Source: Litoditis marina
Lineage: Eukaryota > Nematoda > Chromadorea > Rhabditida > Rhabditidae
DNA length: 64,000 nucleotides
Assembly: GCA_964036275.1 (NCBI GenBank)
Contig: OZ038437.1
Span: 12,329,138 to 12,393,137 of the forward strand
Direction of reading: 5' to 3'
Part shown: positions 44,901 to 54,009 of the stretch, piece after piece
Layout of the letters: every line of letters starts with the position of its first letter
How positions within the stretch are numbered: the first letter of the stretch is position 1
Notes under the pieces: model-generated
Told to the model about the DNA's origin: nothing
Databases searched by the model: none
What the model saw: the letters and a program-made list of their open reading frames with translations, nothing else
Translations under genes and position numbers: made by a program

Positions 44901-47900
44901 AGAATTTGACAAACTGTCATCATCCCATACTCTATTCCACCAATCGATGTCCTTCTACAGTAATCCGTCAAATATTCAGGAGGCTTTTTCTAATTATTAA
45001 CTAATTATTTTGGCTCCAAACTTTTAGAGTTTGTAGAAGTAAGGGTGCAGAAGACACTTTCAAAACTTGGAGAAAATCTAAAAACAACAACATTCTAAAC
45101 TTGCCATGGAAGTTTGAGCAGATTACTGTAGAGGGTTATAAGTGGGTGGAACAAACTATACCACAACGGATCCAGCCCAAGACGGACCTGCATGTTACGA
45201 ACTTGGTTAGATTTAGGTCAGAAACTTAGGAAATCCAACATGTTCATGTTAATTTACATTCAAGAAATTCTACGTACATATTTTGATTTTGCCAGAACTT
45301 TCTGGCACGTGTTAAAGCAAAGAAATAGCATTTTAGGTAAGGAGTAAGGAGACCCATAAAGCAGCCGGCTTCTCTAAAATACAGTCTCTTATATGAATAA
45401 AAAGTATACTAAACCAACCAGTTTATCCTCCTTTTTCGCGTGTAATTCCTCGTGCGCGGTCACACTTGGCGGGGAAAAAAGGACCAACGCGTTCTCCCCG
45501 TAGGGATCGAAAAGGGCCACTCGCATACGACTCCGACCCAAACCGAGACATCTGCCAGTGTCTAGAATAGGTATTGATTTTTTTTTTTACATAGCAAGAT
45601 TTATTGTAAAAAATCTATGCGGTGGCGGAGAGGGGGATGGTGATGGTTCCGGCGGGAGTGGCGGCGTTGAATGCGGCGGTGGCGTCGGCGGCATCAGCGG
45701 CTACGACGGCGAACTGGATGACGAGCTTGTCCTCCTTGGGGGCACCAGCCTTGCGAGTCACCTCGAGGGGAGATGCGGCTCCGGCCTCAACGAAGCCGAA
45801 CACCGGCTTGACGGTGTACTCGTTGTTGTTGGAGGACTTAACCTTGAAGGCGAGTCTCTCGGCTCCGGGGTTGGAGAGCTGGTGGGTGGAGGCTCCACCG
45901 GCGGCGGGGACGGTGCATGCGGGAGGGTCGGCGGTGAGGGAAGCCATGTCGATGAAGCTCAGGAAACTGATTGATTGATTGTAAGCAAAACCATTCAGTA
46001 CCAATAGCACTATACCACACCTTGAATTACGTGTTCAACAGCTCAACTACAACTTGACAATGCTTCAACTATCAAAATCCTTCAACATCAGGACGTGTAG
46101 AAAACCTGAAGAAAACGTAATGGTCGTTAATAGTTCTGATATTTCCCTAAAAACTTTAAATATAGAAATAGATTTATTCGCGATTTAACACGTGACATCC
46201 ACATAGTATGTGGCACTCCAAATGGGTAAATGGAGGGAAAAATTGAGAAGAAAAAGGGTATGGTATGGTTACCGTGTTACGCGCACATAATACTACATGC
46301 AATTGACAAACTGTCATAACTGCACGTTAGACAAACTGTAGTTGGAATAATGCCGAACTTACATGCGTATCCGGCGATAGGCAACACAAATGCCTTGGAG
46401 AGCAGTCGTTGTATCGCTGCCTCGTGGCTATTTGCCTGAAAATGCATATAATGCTAAAATAGCAGAGACCATCTAGTCAGAATGCGTTCATAACTCGGCC
46501 CCCATGCAAACTAAACATATTGATTGATTCTCCGAACTGCTATATGACTCAAACTCGATAGCTAACCATAATTTGATTTTAGGCCGCCGCCTCCTGTGAA
46601 GTGTCGGAGTATAAATACAAGCCCATGAGGAAAAACGCAGTTTCATTTTCGATCGTATGCGAAACCGAAACTATTTGGATATCCGAACGAGTTTGCGTGT
46701 CATTCCCCCTTTCCCCCAAATCTTGAGCTGAACTCCTCTGGTTCTCTGTATGTTCCGATTACGAGCGTATGTCTATTTCTAGGCCTGGTGAAGAGATGGG
46801 CGCCCGAGCCAGTGTTAATATTATATTTTGGCACCTGGACCATAATATAATATATTGTTTTGTTTTTGTTTGATGTGAACGATATAGCTTCGATTCTGTT
46901 CTGTAGTTAGCCCTTTGTTGTGTTTTCTCCTTATTGTGTCTCATTTCTCTGTTTCCTTTTTTGTTACCACTCACTTTTCTACGGAATAAAGTATTCGTAT
47001 ATGAATATTGAAGAGGCTTAAACTCGTAATAACTTACGTCATCCAGAATGGTTTTTGATATTTTGTCGACGAATTTGAAGCGAAGTGGGTCCATTAGTTC
47101 CTCCATATCCGCATCAAACGGTTTGGTCACCTAAACATATTTTCAAGTTAATGAGAAGTTCGGAAGTTCCAGAATAAATCAGGCACGGCGTTTAACACAA
47201 TACATTCAGTTTCTGTGAAGTCACAGGCAACCGAGCGATTGCCGCAACGCGTCGAATGGAGCGCGATTTCAATGCGACGCAAAATTTTAATTTACGTGAT
47301 TTCGATCGACGATCATTATTCTATATAATTCTTCTCTCTCTTAAACAAGAATAATTTTAAGCTTTCATATATACCATAAGAGTTATATAAGATACATAGC
47401 TTTTCCTTATTATAGAGCTTTTCTTTATGCACCAAATCCGCACCAGCGCTTAGCACGCAAAACACGTCAGCGATGGGCGCTTTCCCGCAAAAAATCGCGT
47501 TTGAAAATTTCGAAACCCGGCAGACGCACATAAGGCAACCCATTCCGAAAAATTAGCCGAGTTTAAACGCCGTGCAGGAGCTCGTCCTACAACTCTGATA
47601 TCACCGTGGAATAAGTAACATATGTGAACTCATCAATCAACTATTTCGATTCATAATATCTTACTGCTGATTCTAATTTGGAGGTGTAAAAGCACAATAC
47701 CTCGTAACCTCGTATACATATTTCAGCTAAAACAGAACATAAAAAGAAGAGAAACGATATTCTAACCTCCGCCTGTTTGACCTTTCTTCTCTTTCGTTTT
47801 CCCTCTTCCTCTGCGGCTTCAGACGGCTTGGCGAACGGACTTTGGTACTGTCCCGTGACTTTGGAAGACGGCGGGGGACGTCCACTGGGACTTGGCGTCA

Positions 47901-47925
47901 TGCCAAGACTACGTCGTTTGATCAT
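30876..47925 (-). CDS. rad-54: RAD54 recombination motor (SNF2 ATPase), 23 exons
   Basis: Exons in coding order: 47767-47925, 47038-47130, 46363-46435, 45419-45561, 44621-44724, 43380-43527, 42369-42462, 40597-40721, 39956-40074, 39436-39513, 38948-39074, 38392-38502, 37273-37384, 36996-37066, 36622-36717, 35723-35818, 35373-35443, 34364-34472, 34118-34165, 33708-33823, 32781-32892, 31317-31391 and 30876-30956. Phases agree throughout, giving 786 residues against about 750 in human RAD54L. The protein remodels DNA and stimulates RAD51 strand exchange in homologous recombination. Motifs seen: Walker A DEMGLGKT (199-206), DEGH box (312-315), SGTPIQN in exon 9, [16 protein letters not shown] (motif V region, 592-607), [11 protein letters not shown] (motif VI, 622-632) and a Cys-rich C terminus, KCKRC. 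The exon 7 donor CTCA|GTCAGT was chosen because it keeps phase and gives a gap-free match to the family. The introns are full of transposons. It is divergent from snx-3. Confidence 0.96.
31110..31250. repeat. Short GATTAGGGTA / TATTCACG repeats in RAD54 intron 22
   Basis: GATTAGGGTA occurs five times, mixed with GTATTCACG units. It is a local tandem repeat, not a nematode telomere array (TTAGGC). Confidence 0.7.
32236..32471. mobile_element. M2-family MITE in RAD54 intron 21
   Basis: It has the TAGTCTGTTTCACCAATCGA end, the internal CTACAGTAATCCGTC and the GGTGGAACAAACTATA end of the family. It closely matches the copy at 17207. Confidence 0.85.
33462..33690. repeat. 33 bp minisatellite beside the RAD54 exon 20 donor
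   Basis: Seven units of 33 bp contain TCACGTGTTTTACACGTTTT. The last unit ends 17 bases from the splice donor of exon 20. Variants TAATG and TAAAG alternate in the first five units, so amplification may have involved a 66 bp dimer. On the transcribed strand every unit carries GTGAGG and CACGTGAGC, both close to a 5' splice-site consensus. CACGTG is also an E-box. Confidence 0.93.
34500..34727. mobile_element. M6-family inverted-repeat element
   Basis: The ends GATGGTCTGACAGGAACC and GGTTCC(T)...CAGACCACC are complementary. An inner GCGCTCCA...GGTTAA and its complement follow. A second copy is at 42829-43057. An M3 element follows this copy directly at 34724, so one has inserted at the edge of the other. 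Confidence 0.78.
35838..35898. repeat. C homopolymer and truncated M5 repeat end
   Basis: ATGTACAATCGCCCCCCACC is followed by a run of about 22 C. The same end appears inverted at about 44030-44066. It lies 20 bases upstream of the RAD54 exon 16 acceptor on the transcribed strand. Confidence 0.75.
36049..36292. repeat. Palindromic GGTTAC-rich element
   Basis: GAATTCTATACCTAACCC at one end matches the complement at the other (GGGTTAGTTGTAGAATT). The interior is dense in GGTTAC and GTAACC. It resembles the palindrome at 42502-42703. Confidence 0.7.
36386..36621. mobile_element. M2-family MITE inserted at the RAD54 exon 15 splice donor
   Basis: The element's CTCTGTTTCACC end lies immediately after the exon 15 donor. 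On the minus strand the exon ends ATGGAG, and the intron starts G-TA-TACTCTGTTTCACC. The other end is TATAGTTTGTTCC at 36386. The TA target duplication therefore includes the TA of the GTA donor. Confidence 0.88.
36755..36955. repeat. (GA)n microsatellite in RAD54 intron 14
   Basis: Long GA runs, uninterrupted at about 36820-36890, start less than 60 bases after the acceptor side of exon 15. Confidence 0.93.
37150..37205 (-). repeat. Duplicate of RAD54 exon 13 3' end plus donor
   Basis: On the minus strand the copy reads AATCGATTTGAGA|GTGAGC against the exon's AATAGATTCAAAA|GTGAGC. Matching continues on both sides (GGTTTGACCTACCA in the true intron, CATTTGATCTACTACCA in the copy). It lies about 100 bases downstream of exon 13 in the intron. 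Confidence 0.75.
37731..37968. mobile_element. M2-family MITE in RAD54 intron 12
   Basis: It has the TATAGTTTGTTTCGC and GGTGAAACAGAGTATA ends with the family interior. It lies beside the exon 12 duplicate copies. Confidence 0.85.
37980..38125 (-). repeat. Two duplicates of RAD54 exon 12 3' end plus donor
   Basis: Copy a (38078-38122) has ACAACAAG|GTTGGT followed by TTGGCGGCTGGCAATATA, and its upstream part keeps GCGCCCA in register with the exon. Copy b (37972-38000) has GAACAAG|GTTGGTTTGCGGCTGGCAG. The parent is ACAACAAG|GTTAGTGATTGGCAGTGTATA at 38400-38371. Confidence 0.7.
38730..38780 (-). repeat. Duplicate of RAD54 exon 11 3' end plus donor
   Basis: On the minus strand AAGTATCTACCG|GTAAGG is preceded by TTGTCGGC and AGGAGG. 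The parent is AAGTATCTACCG|GTGAGT preceded by TTGTTGAC and AGAAGG at 38948-38990. It lies 170 bases downstream of exon 11, in the following intron. Confidence 0.8.
38785..38938. repeat. (CT)n tract with a repeated ATCCCTCCCGTCC unit
   Basis: CT microsatellite broken by CTATC(C/A)CTCCCGTCC units at about 38812, 38852 and 38898. It separates exon 11 from its duplicate copy. Confidence 0.85.
40477..40509 (-). repeat. Duplicate of RAD54 exon 8 3' end (DExH half-motif) plus donor
   Basis: The copy encodes [11 protein letters not shown] against [11 protein letters not shown] in exon 8, and both are followed by the donor GTTTGT. Five of 33 bases differ: four are synonymous and one gives Gly to Glu. 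It lies about 90 bases downstream of exon 8. Confidence 0.88.
40874..41139 (-). repeat. Two duplicates of RAD54 exon 8 5' end plus acceptor
   Basis: The copy at 41087-41139 has TTTTGCAG followed by a frame reading [17 protein letters not shown], against [17 protein letters not shown] in exon 8. A more degraded copy is at about 40874-40926. Both lie upstream of exon 8 in intron 7, with shared flanking strings such as GGTCAAAGTT/GGTCAAATTT. Confidence 0.85.
41165..41864. mobile_element. M4 foldback interrupted by a nested ~469 bp element
   Basis: The outer M4 ends are at 41165 and 41864. Inside, 41316-41784 is bounded by AAAGGGACCGTACCTCT and its near complement GAAGAGGAACGGTCCCTTT. The interior has no counterpart in other M4 copies. 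Confidence 0.75.
42502..42703. repeat. GGTTAAC/GGTAACC palindrome
   Basis: A 200 bp inverted repeat. AACCCGGTATTTCGTTAACC on the left is the complement of the right end, and the arms are packed with GTTAAC and GGTTACC. Confidence 0.82.
43722..44066. mobile_element. M5 G/C-run foldback element
   Basis: The interior alternates CCCCCC and GGGGGG runs with GTGATTGTTCAT strings. Outer ends with GCCCCCCACCC and its complement bound about 345 bp. A truncated end recurs at 35838. Confidence 0.65.
44362..44399 (-). repeat. Duplicate of RAD54 exon 5 3' end plus donor
   Basis: The 38 bases encode [12 protein letters not shown] plus GG and are followed by the donor GTGAAT. The parent at 44621-44658 is followed by GTAAG. 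The two differ at four sites, all synonymous third positions. No good acceptor is visible just upstream, where the parent's continuation is replaced by unrelated sequence. Confidence 0.9.
44937..45161. mobile_element. M2-family MITE in RAD54 intron 4
   Basis: It runs from ATACTCTATTCCACCAATCG to GGTGGAACAAACTATA with the usual CTACAGTAATCCGTC interior. Confidence 0.83.
45599..45604 (-). terminator. AATAAA polyadenylation signal of the nested SSP gene
   Basis: AATAAA on the minus strand lies about 10 bases after the SSP stop codon and only about 40 bases before the RAD54 exon 4 acceptor. The SSP transcript end and the host intron end are therefore nearly coincident. Confidence 0.6.
45615..45947 (-). 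CDS. Sperm-specific SSP/MSP-domain protein nested in RAD54 intron 3
   Basis: A single exon of 110 residues that matches the nematode SSP (sperm-specific class P) proteins, small relatives of major sperm protein. Visible blocks are [16 protein letters not shown] near the N terminus, [20 protein letters not shown] in the middle, [11 protein letters not shown] and a terminal [16 protein letters not shown]-domain proteins build the actin-independent motility system of nematode sperm. The ATG at 45947 was chosen because it starts the family's conserved N terminus, and an acceptor (ATCAATCAG) 18 bases upstream suggests spliced-leader addition. A longer in-frame start at 46010 would include that acceptor and is unlikely. 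The gene lies wholly between RAD54 exons 3 and 4 and on the same strand. GC content is higher than in the surrounding intron. Expression is probably sperm-restricted, by family analogy. Confidence 0.93.
   Translation of the reverse strand: MASLTADPPACTVPAAGGASTHQLSNPGAERLAFKVKSSNNNEYTVKPVFGFVEAGAASPLEVTRKAGAPKEDKLVIQFAVVAADAADATAAFNAATPAGTITIPLSATA
45966..45971 (-). promoter_or_regulatory. Probable trans-splice acceptor of the nested SSP gene
   Basis: On the minus strand ATCAATCAG precedes TTTCCTGAGC and the start codon. It is a usable 3' splice site that could also compete with RAD54 exon 4 for the exon 3 donor. Confidence 0.5.
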
Positions 47926-49018
47926 ACTTTGGATTTATCGATTTAGGGAGATCAAACAGAGGAGCATAAGAACTGGGCTGAAAGTAGAACTTTCAACAAA
48001 AACTTTGAAAACCAACAGCACTACAACAACTGCTCCTGCTGCATACTACTCTCAAAAAATAGGTTGTCCGAGAATGCTGTGGCACATTTATGATTATTTT
48101 ATTTTATGGGTTCTAGTCTACTGTTTCAAATAATCTTATAGAGACACCAATAATTATTTTTCTCTTTGGTGGAGATAATGTTATCGTTAAAACTGGTCAC
48201 TCGTCACAAAAGAAACAGAAAAGTTACTACTGTAAACAGTGACATTCAACCGAGTGAGACTATACAACGTACGTATGTTTAAACTAGAATAGCTAGATGA
48301 AAGAGAGAGAGTAAAACTAATGAAATGAACTATTTCAATGAAAAAAAAATTAAAAATTCAAGCGAATTTCGACATTCATCCAGCCGATTTTTGAATTCTT
48401 CCCTTTCGCGCTGGCTGGCACCCATCTAACTACGGTAGCTAAGAACAGGATCGTGACGTCATAGCGGTTTCGGCTGATTTTCGTGCGATTATTATTTATG
48501 CGTCATTTCTATTGTTTTCTGCTTGTTTTCTTATTTTGTTTGTGTTTCATAGTTCAATAAATAAACTAACAAATATTCTAATTGATGTAATAACACGGAA
48601 TATTGGAGATTCCTTCCTGAATGGAGTGGTTTTTCGGGTTTTGACACACTTTCAGGTTTTACCATTGTTTTTAAGTTGTTAGGCTTTCACATTGAGTTTA
48701 AATTTCACCAAACGAGTGCTGAAGCTGTCTCAAGTGTTCATTTCGAACGTTTATTAGTTTTCATATGGGTTTTCGCTGGCGTTCTTTAAAACAACATCAA
48801 GCCCTTGATTTTCCGGTTTCTCTCTGCCACGAAGATTGGCTCAGTTTACACTATTCCTTTTGCCATATAGTTTCTTGATTGCCTTATTTATTATTATTGT
48901 AATCAAGCAAGTTATATGCCGAATCGAGCGATCACGAATCGAGCGGTTCAACTGGTTGCTGGACTTTTCCTCCTCACAAAGTTACCCACCCGATCGGCCG
49001 AATCTTGTGGATGCTACC

Positions 49019-49363
49019 ATACACCAGTGAAGTTGTCCTATTAGTCAGAAAAATTTGAAAGAAAATCTGTCCAATTTTAATGGAAAAATCATAAATTTTC
49101 ACGTGTTCCTATCATAGGTGGGATAGTGTCGGTTTGAGTGTTTCAACAGTTAAACATCCACTCCGCAGAGAAAGCAGGAAGTTATAGGTCCCCCTAGGTA
49201 ACTACCCAAAAAACGTAGACTTGTTTGAAAAGTTATGGGTTCCCCTAACCCAGTTAAAGGAAGAGTTAAGGATCCCCTGGTCAGTTAACTGTGGCATCGC
49301 ACATATGGTTCCTATCTAAAACGGACTACTTTTTGTCGCTCAGTCGGACCTTACTGGTGGGTG
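49019..49363. mobile_element. M1 MITE interrupted by a nested element
   Basis: The M1 ends are at 49019 and 49363. A roughly 200 bp element (about 49114-49312) splits it. TTCCTATC, possibly GTTCCTATC, is found on both sides of the insert, an 8-9 bp target duplication as expected for hAT-type transposition. Confidence 0.78.
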
Positions 49364-49533
49364 GATGCTACATTGGGAACCTAAATTTCATATATGCCTT
49401 GTTCATTGTTTTCGTTCTTCCTCATCACTATTTTCACTTCAACTATCAATTCTGATCGTAAAACCAACTACTGACTCTTACTACAATAATAATTCCTGAA
49501 GTAAAAGATAAAAGTTTTCATTAATTTGTTTTC

Positions 49534-49536
49534 CAG
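49534..49536 (+). promoter_or_regulatory. Splice acceptor upstream of the snx-3 start
   Basis: TTTGTTTTCCAG is followed by 14 bases and the start codon. It is either a spliced-leader site or the end of an intron in the 5' leader. Confidence 0.55.
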
Positions 49537-49550
49537 AACCGATCCGAAAG

Positions 49551-52500
49551 ATGAGTCTGCCCGCCGCCACCCAACGCCTGCAGTCCAAACGACAAACCCT
49601 GGACGAAGCCTATGCTCCACCGGCGAATTTCCTCGAAATCGAAGTGGTTAATCCAATTACTCACGGAGTGGGGAAAATGCGCTACACCGACTATGAGATC
49701 AGAATGAGGGTACGTTTTTGGATGATGTTTTTCCATTATATTGTTTTCCTTCTGTATCTCAGTTCAGCTTTGGCTAGATCATTATCATTACATTCGACGT
49801 TACTTTGACGTTTCGTGATTTTCACTTGACGACATGGAAAGACACAGTAATTTCGAATAGTTGCGGTCTTGCGAAGTTGTTATAAAATTGTTTATCATGT
49901 ATATTAGAATCGTCTCTGATTTCTGCGCACATTTGGTTTCGCAATCTTCGTTAAATACAAAGAAGGAGAACATGAAAAAAAATTGTGTTGTGTCGAATGC
50001 ACAAAGTTCCAACGTTTAACGTGATTTCAGTAGAAACACACGTTCCTTTTTCACATACACCAGTATATTTACTGTTTATATGGAAAAAAGACCCCGGTCC
50101 AGATTTAATTATTTAAATACCTCAATACCTGAATATGACTTATGTTGCATTTTTCTAGTCAAACTGTCAAACGGAGTATGTCCTTTTCAAACAATAGTAT
50201 CTTTTCTGGTTGGTGATGGTGTATGATTTCTTATTTTCAGTCGAATCTGCCTGTTTTCAAGCAAAAGGAGTCATCCGTTCGTCGTCGTTACAGTGATTTC
50301 GAGTGGTTGAGAGGGGAGTTGGAGAGGGATAGCAAGGTGGGTGGGGGTTTGGTCGTATCAATACACAATACTCAGAAAATAAGCTCAGTTTTGGTGCTGA
50401 GAACAGTGGCCGTTGATGACTCAGTTTCAGTTAAATTTGAATCTGAATGTTGACTTCCAGTTGTGAGATAAATCGTGTCTGATTACATTGCTTTTTGTTG
50501 CAACAGAAAGAATGACAAAAAGACCTAAAAAAACTGGTAAAAAGAGTATGTGTCAGACCTATTCGAATAAGTACTTTGTGTTTTTGCTGTAGCTATGCTT
50601 TCATTCGTGAGCATCTGAGCTGAGATAAACTCGGTGTTTAACGCATATAATGTTTAATGTAACTCACTGTTTAATTTAACTCTACTTGAAATTGTATATA
50701 AATGGCAACGATTCATTTTTCGTTGATGGGGGCGCAATGTTTATCGATCGTATCGTATTGCACTATAGTTTATCACTGTTGTCGTAAATGTTGATAGAGT
50801 ATTACCTTGTTTCAAGTTGGACAACAAACTTTCGACTGAGAACACCTTGTGCCTTGTCGACTTGTCGTATTTTACGATTGCATATTTTTTAAGCAAAAAG
50901 ATTGAGTTGACTTTTGCCCAGATACAGCAGAAATAGGACGTTTTTTTTTGTATTCTCAGCCAAGTATGCTAGAAACACGCCAGTAACGGTAGTGTGTGAC
51001 TATTCTACACAAAAACCACAAAGAAAACCTTTCTCCGCTGAAGTTTTTAATTCAAGGTCTAAAATACTCAACCTCTCCTATTAGTGATTAAGTAGTGCAT
51101 TTATTTTAGAGTTACGTTTTGTTTAGCCTTTGATATCGTCTTATTGTCTATTGTCCATTGTCGCACTTCAGATCGTGGTTCCGACGCTTCCGGGGAAGTC
51201 GTTGAAGCGTCAGATGCCGTTCCGATCGGACGACGGAATATTCGAGGAGGAGTTTGTGGAGCGGAGAAGAAAGAGTCTGGAGGTCTTCATCAATAAGTTG
51301 GTTTCATGTTCCATTCCATTCATCGTTTCAAGGCTAATAACGCTAACGTATTTTATACTAAGGGCTCCTTTTGGGACATATTGGAGATAATTTGGACATT
51401 TTTGAGTGAAAATTGGACGTATTCACGTATTTTAGTGGGATGCTTGATTTTCATGTAATTTTTTTGTTTTTTTTTCCTCAGAGCAAGTAGTCAAGAAGTT
51501 ATTCTATTAGCTCGAATCGTTTACTGTTCAAGATCAAAGTTCAAACGCAATCGGTGTTTGTTTGCAATCCTGGTGTGTTGTGTTCGAGTTTAGGTGAATT
51601 TCTGCACCATCTTCTCTTCTCTCTCTCTTCTCTCTCTCTTCCCTCTCTCTCTCCCCTCTCTCTCTCTATCTTTTTGTATCTCCTGAATCAAAAGATTGCT
51701 GGGCCTAGTGATGTTGGTTGAAAACCATCGCCCGATGTTAAATATGAGTTTTCAACGGTTATGGAGTTTTATGTCACATTTGGTAGCCTAGTAGGCTTGG
51801 GCACTCCGAAAGTGAAGAAGAGAAACTCACGCCGTTCTAGGAAAACGAGGATCAAAGAACGGTTTTTTTTTGTTTTTTTTTTCCTTAGACCTTACCAGTG
51901 CATGGTTTTTGAATCATAGATAAGTTGGTACTCCTGTTAGCTGATAGGGTGGTTTACTTTAATTGGGCTCGAGAGACTGCAATCCGAACTGTTTCAAAAT
52001 TGCTGCAGTTATTGCACAATTACGAAGAGAGGACTTCGGTTTTTCATGTGGGGGAAGGGGTGTTTAACTCGGGAACGGGATGTGGGAAAGTTGAAGTAAA
52101 GGCCCCCCACTTTAGTTGGGTCCCCCCCCCCCCGTAGCACTTCAACCCCCCCCCCCCCACCAAAATCTAGGAGGGGGGGGTCAAAATTCGACTTTGACAT
52201 TTACTAATTACCCCCCACCTGAGTCGGCGGGGGGTAGAACTTCAATGGTGGGGGGTCAAACTTCAGTGAGTGGGGGCTGAACTTCAATACCGGAAATGTT
52301 TACTTTTTACCGCCCTCAAACTTTTGTATTGCAGGTGATAAATTGAATTATAACCCCCCCCCCCGGTGGAGGGGGGTCAAACTACAATTCTCCAAACGCA
52401 ATACAAATTCAGGGGGGGGGGGGTAAAAAGTCAATGTTCCCCGGAATGTATACTCGTTCAACCAGTGAACTGCACTATTTCACGAACCAGTACGAGATGG

Positions 52501-53093
52501 CTATTTCCTAGAAGCGGGATCTGTTTTTGTCAAAAATACAATTAGTTTTTTAACGTTGTAGAAATTATGTCTCAGACCCTCAAACGCTGATGGTCATTGG
52601 TTATTTTGTGCAAACACCAGTAAGGTCTGACTGAGCGACAGGAATTAGTCCGTTTTCATATGTAAACACGTGAAAATTGAATATTTTTCATCGAAGATGG
52701 ACGGATTTTCATCTTTTCGGCTGAAAAGTAGTCAGTTTTCCAAATTTTTCTGAGTATTCGGACAACCTTGCTGGTGTATGATTTTGTGTTGTTTTCCACT
52801 CTGCACACACCTGTAAGGTGGTCTTTAAGATGAAAAAGGAACTCGTTTTAATATTCAAATGTGTGAAAATTAGTGATTTAGTATCACGAACAGTCAAATT
52901 TCCACCATTTTGGCAAAAATGACCGTTTTCCGTGGAGTCTGCAAATTTTCATGGTTATTTCAAAGTATGGCTAATGGCTATTTTCAGAGTCGCCGGTCAT
53001 CCTTTGGCTCAGAACGAGCGTTCTCTCCACATTTTCCTGCAGGAGCCCATGATCGACAAGAACTACGTGCCCGGGAAGATTCGCACAGCCTAA
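49551..53093 (+). CDS. snx-3: Sorting nexin 3 (PX domain)
   Basis: The exons are 49551-49709, 50241-50336, 51172-51296 and 52988-53093. Phases agree and give 161 residues, the size of vertebrate SNX3 (162). SNX3 binds phosphatidylinositol 3-phosphate on early endosomes and works with retromer to recycle cargo such as the Wnt carrier Wntless. The protein is essentially one PX domain: FLEIEVVNP (28-36), the phosphoinositide motif RRYSDFEWL (68-76), TLPGK (90-94) and the ERRRKSLEVFI helix (115-125) with a second lipid-contacting Arg. The C terminus, SLHIFLQE, is family-typical. The start is the first ATG after the acceptor and gives the expected length. Introns 2 and 3 are large and repeat-bearing. 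It diverges from RAD54. Confidence 0.97.
51610..51672. repeat. CT-rich tract in snx-3 intron 3
   Basis: Simple CTCTCT sequence with a few T and C interruptions. Confidence 0.85.
52085..52445. repeat. G/C-run repeat in snx-3 intron 3
   Basis: Runs of 8-13 C or G alternate with AACTTCA and AAACTTCA strings in both orientations, making partial palindromes. It is non-coding and differs from the M5 family in its interior strings. Confidence 0.65.
52611..52780. mobile_element. M1-family MITE in snx-3 intron 3
   Basis: It has CAAACACCAGTAAGGTCTGA and CTTGCTGGTGTATG ends with the internal ACACGTGAAAATT. Confidence 0.85.
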
Positions 53094-54009
53094 ACCACCA
53101 GTTACAGTAATCTAAGAATAAGATACGGTAGTCTCACAATGGGTTACAGCAATCTTTGAATGAGGTACGGTAATCTATCTTGATTCTGCTAGTTTACTGT
53201 CGTTTTGTGACCTTTTTACAATATTTCACCCCAATCTGTTTTTACTTGGAACTATATTCATTAGGTTTATTAGTTGTAAAACGATCAGTTTCCGATTTGT
53301 AAGTTCCCGTAGCTGTGCTATGTGTCACATCTTGTAGTGTGCTTAAAAAGGCTGTTGGTTTTGCAAATCTTTTTTTTAGGAAGATTTATTCTAAATGAGG
53401 TTTGTAAATCGTAGTTTGTATTCTTAAGTAAAATCTGACTTTTCTTTATTTTTATCGATATTTGTCATTTAATGTAAAGTTAGGTTCATTCCATATCCTT
53501 ATATCGAGTACTTTCTGTAATGTGTACCTTTTAGAAACTCTTTTCAGTTATAGTCACTTACTGGAAAAATATGCTAGAACTACTTAACTTTTCTAAATGG
53601 TTGATATTGTTGCAGTGCTTTTCTTATGATTTTTTGGTGCTAGCATATTTTTACTAGTAACGCCTGTATTTTCTATAGTATTTTACATAAGTTTGCACAA
53701 CAAGTTTGTAGTCTGCTCTTTGTACTTTGCCAGTGATCGATTTTACGATGTAGCCATTTGTGAGTTTTTATTCCTTTTTTAACCCACCACTACGTGTTTT
53801 ATCCAGTTGATGTGATTGATTCATAATGAGTTTGTTTTGTATTTTTGTAGAGTGAATAAGATTTTATTTATTATTGGGGTTATAGTTTATAGTTTGATCA
53901 TTTGCTGGATTTGGAACTAGAAAAGTGGATGTGGTTAGGTCAATCAAGGTGGGGTATAGGAGTGTTCGGTCACGTCTGGTAGCCTTTGTTCATCTCTTCC
54001 GTTCGGTAA

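Larger units (their letters stand above)
47926..49550. promoter_or_regulatory. Divergent upstream region of RAD54 and snx-3
   Basis: About 1.6 kb between the two start codons. It holds one TGACGTCA palindrome at 48454-48461 and an M1 element at 49019-49363 near the snx-3 side. No TATA box is evident and I see no other gene. Confidence 0.5.

Noticed and set aside
45558..45978. Gly- and Ala-rich frames on the plus strand
   Set aside because: They are antisense shadows of the GC-rich SSP gene.
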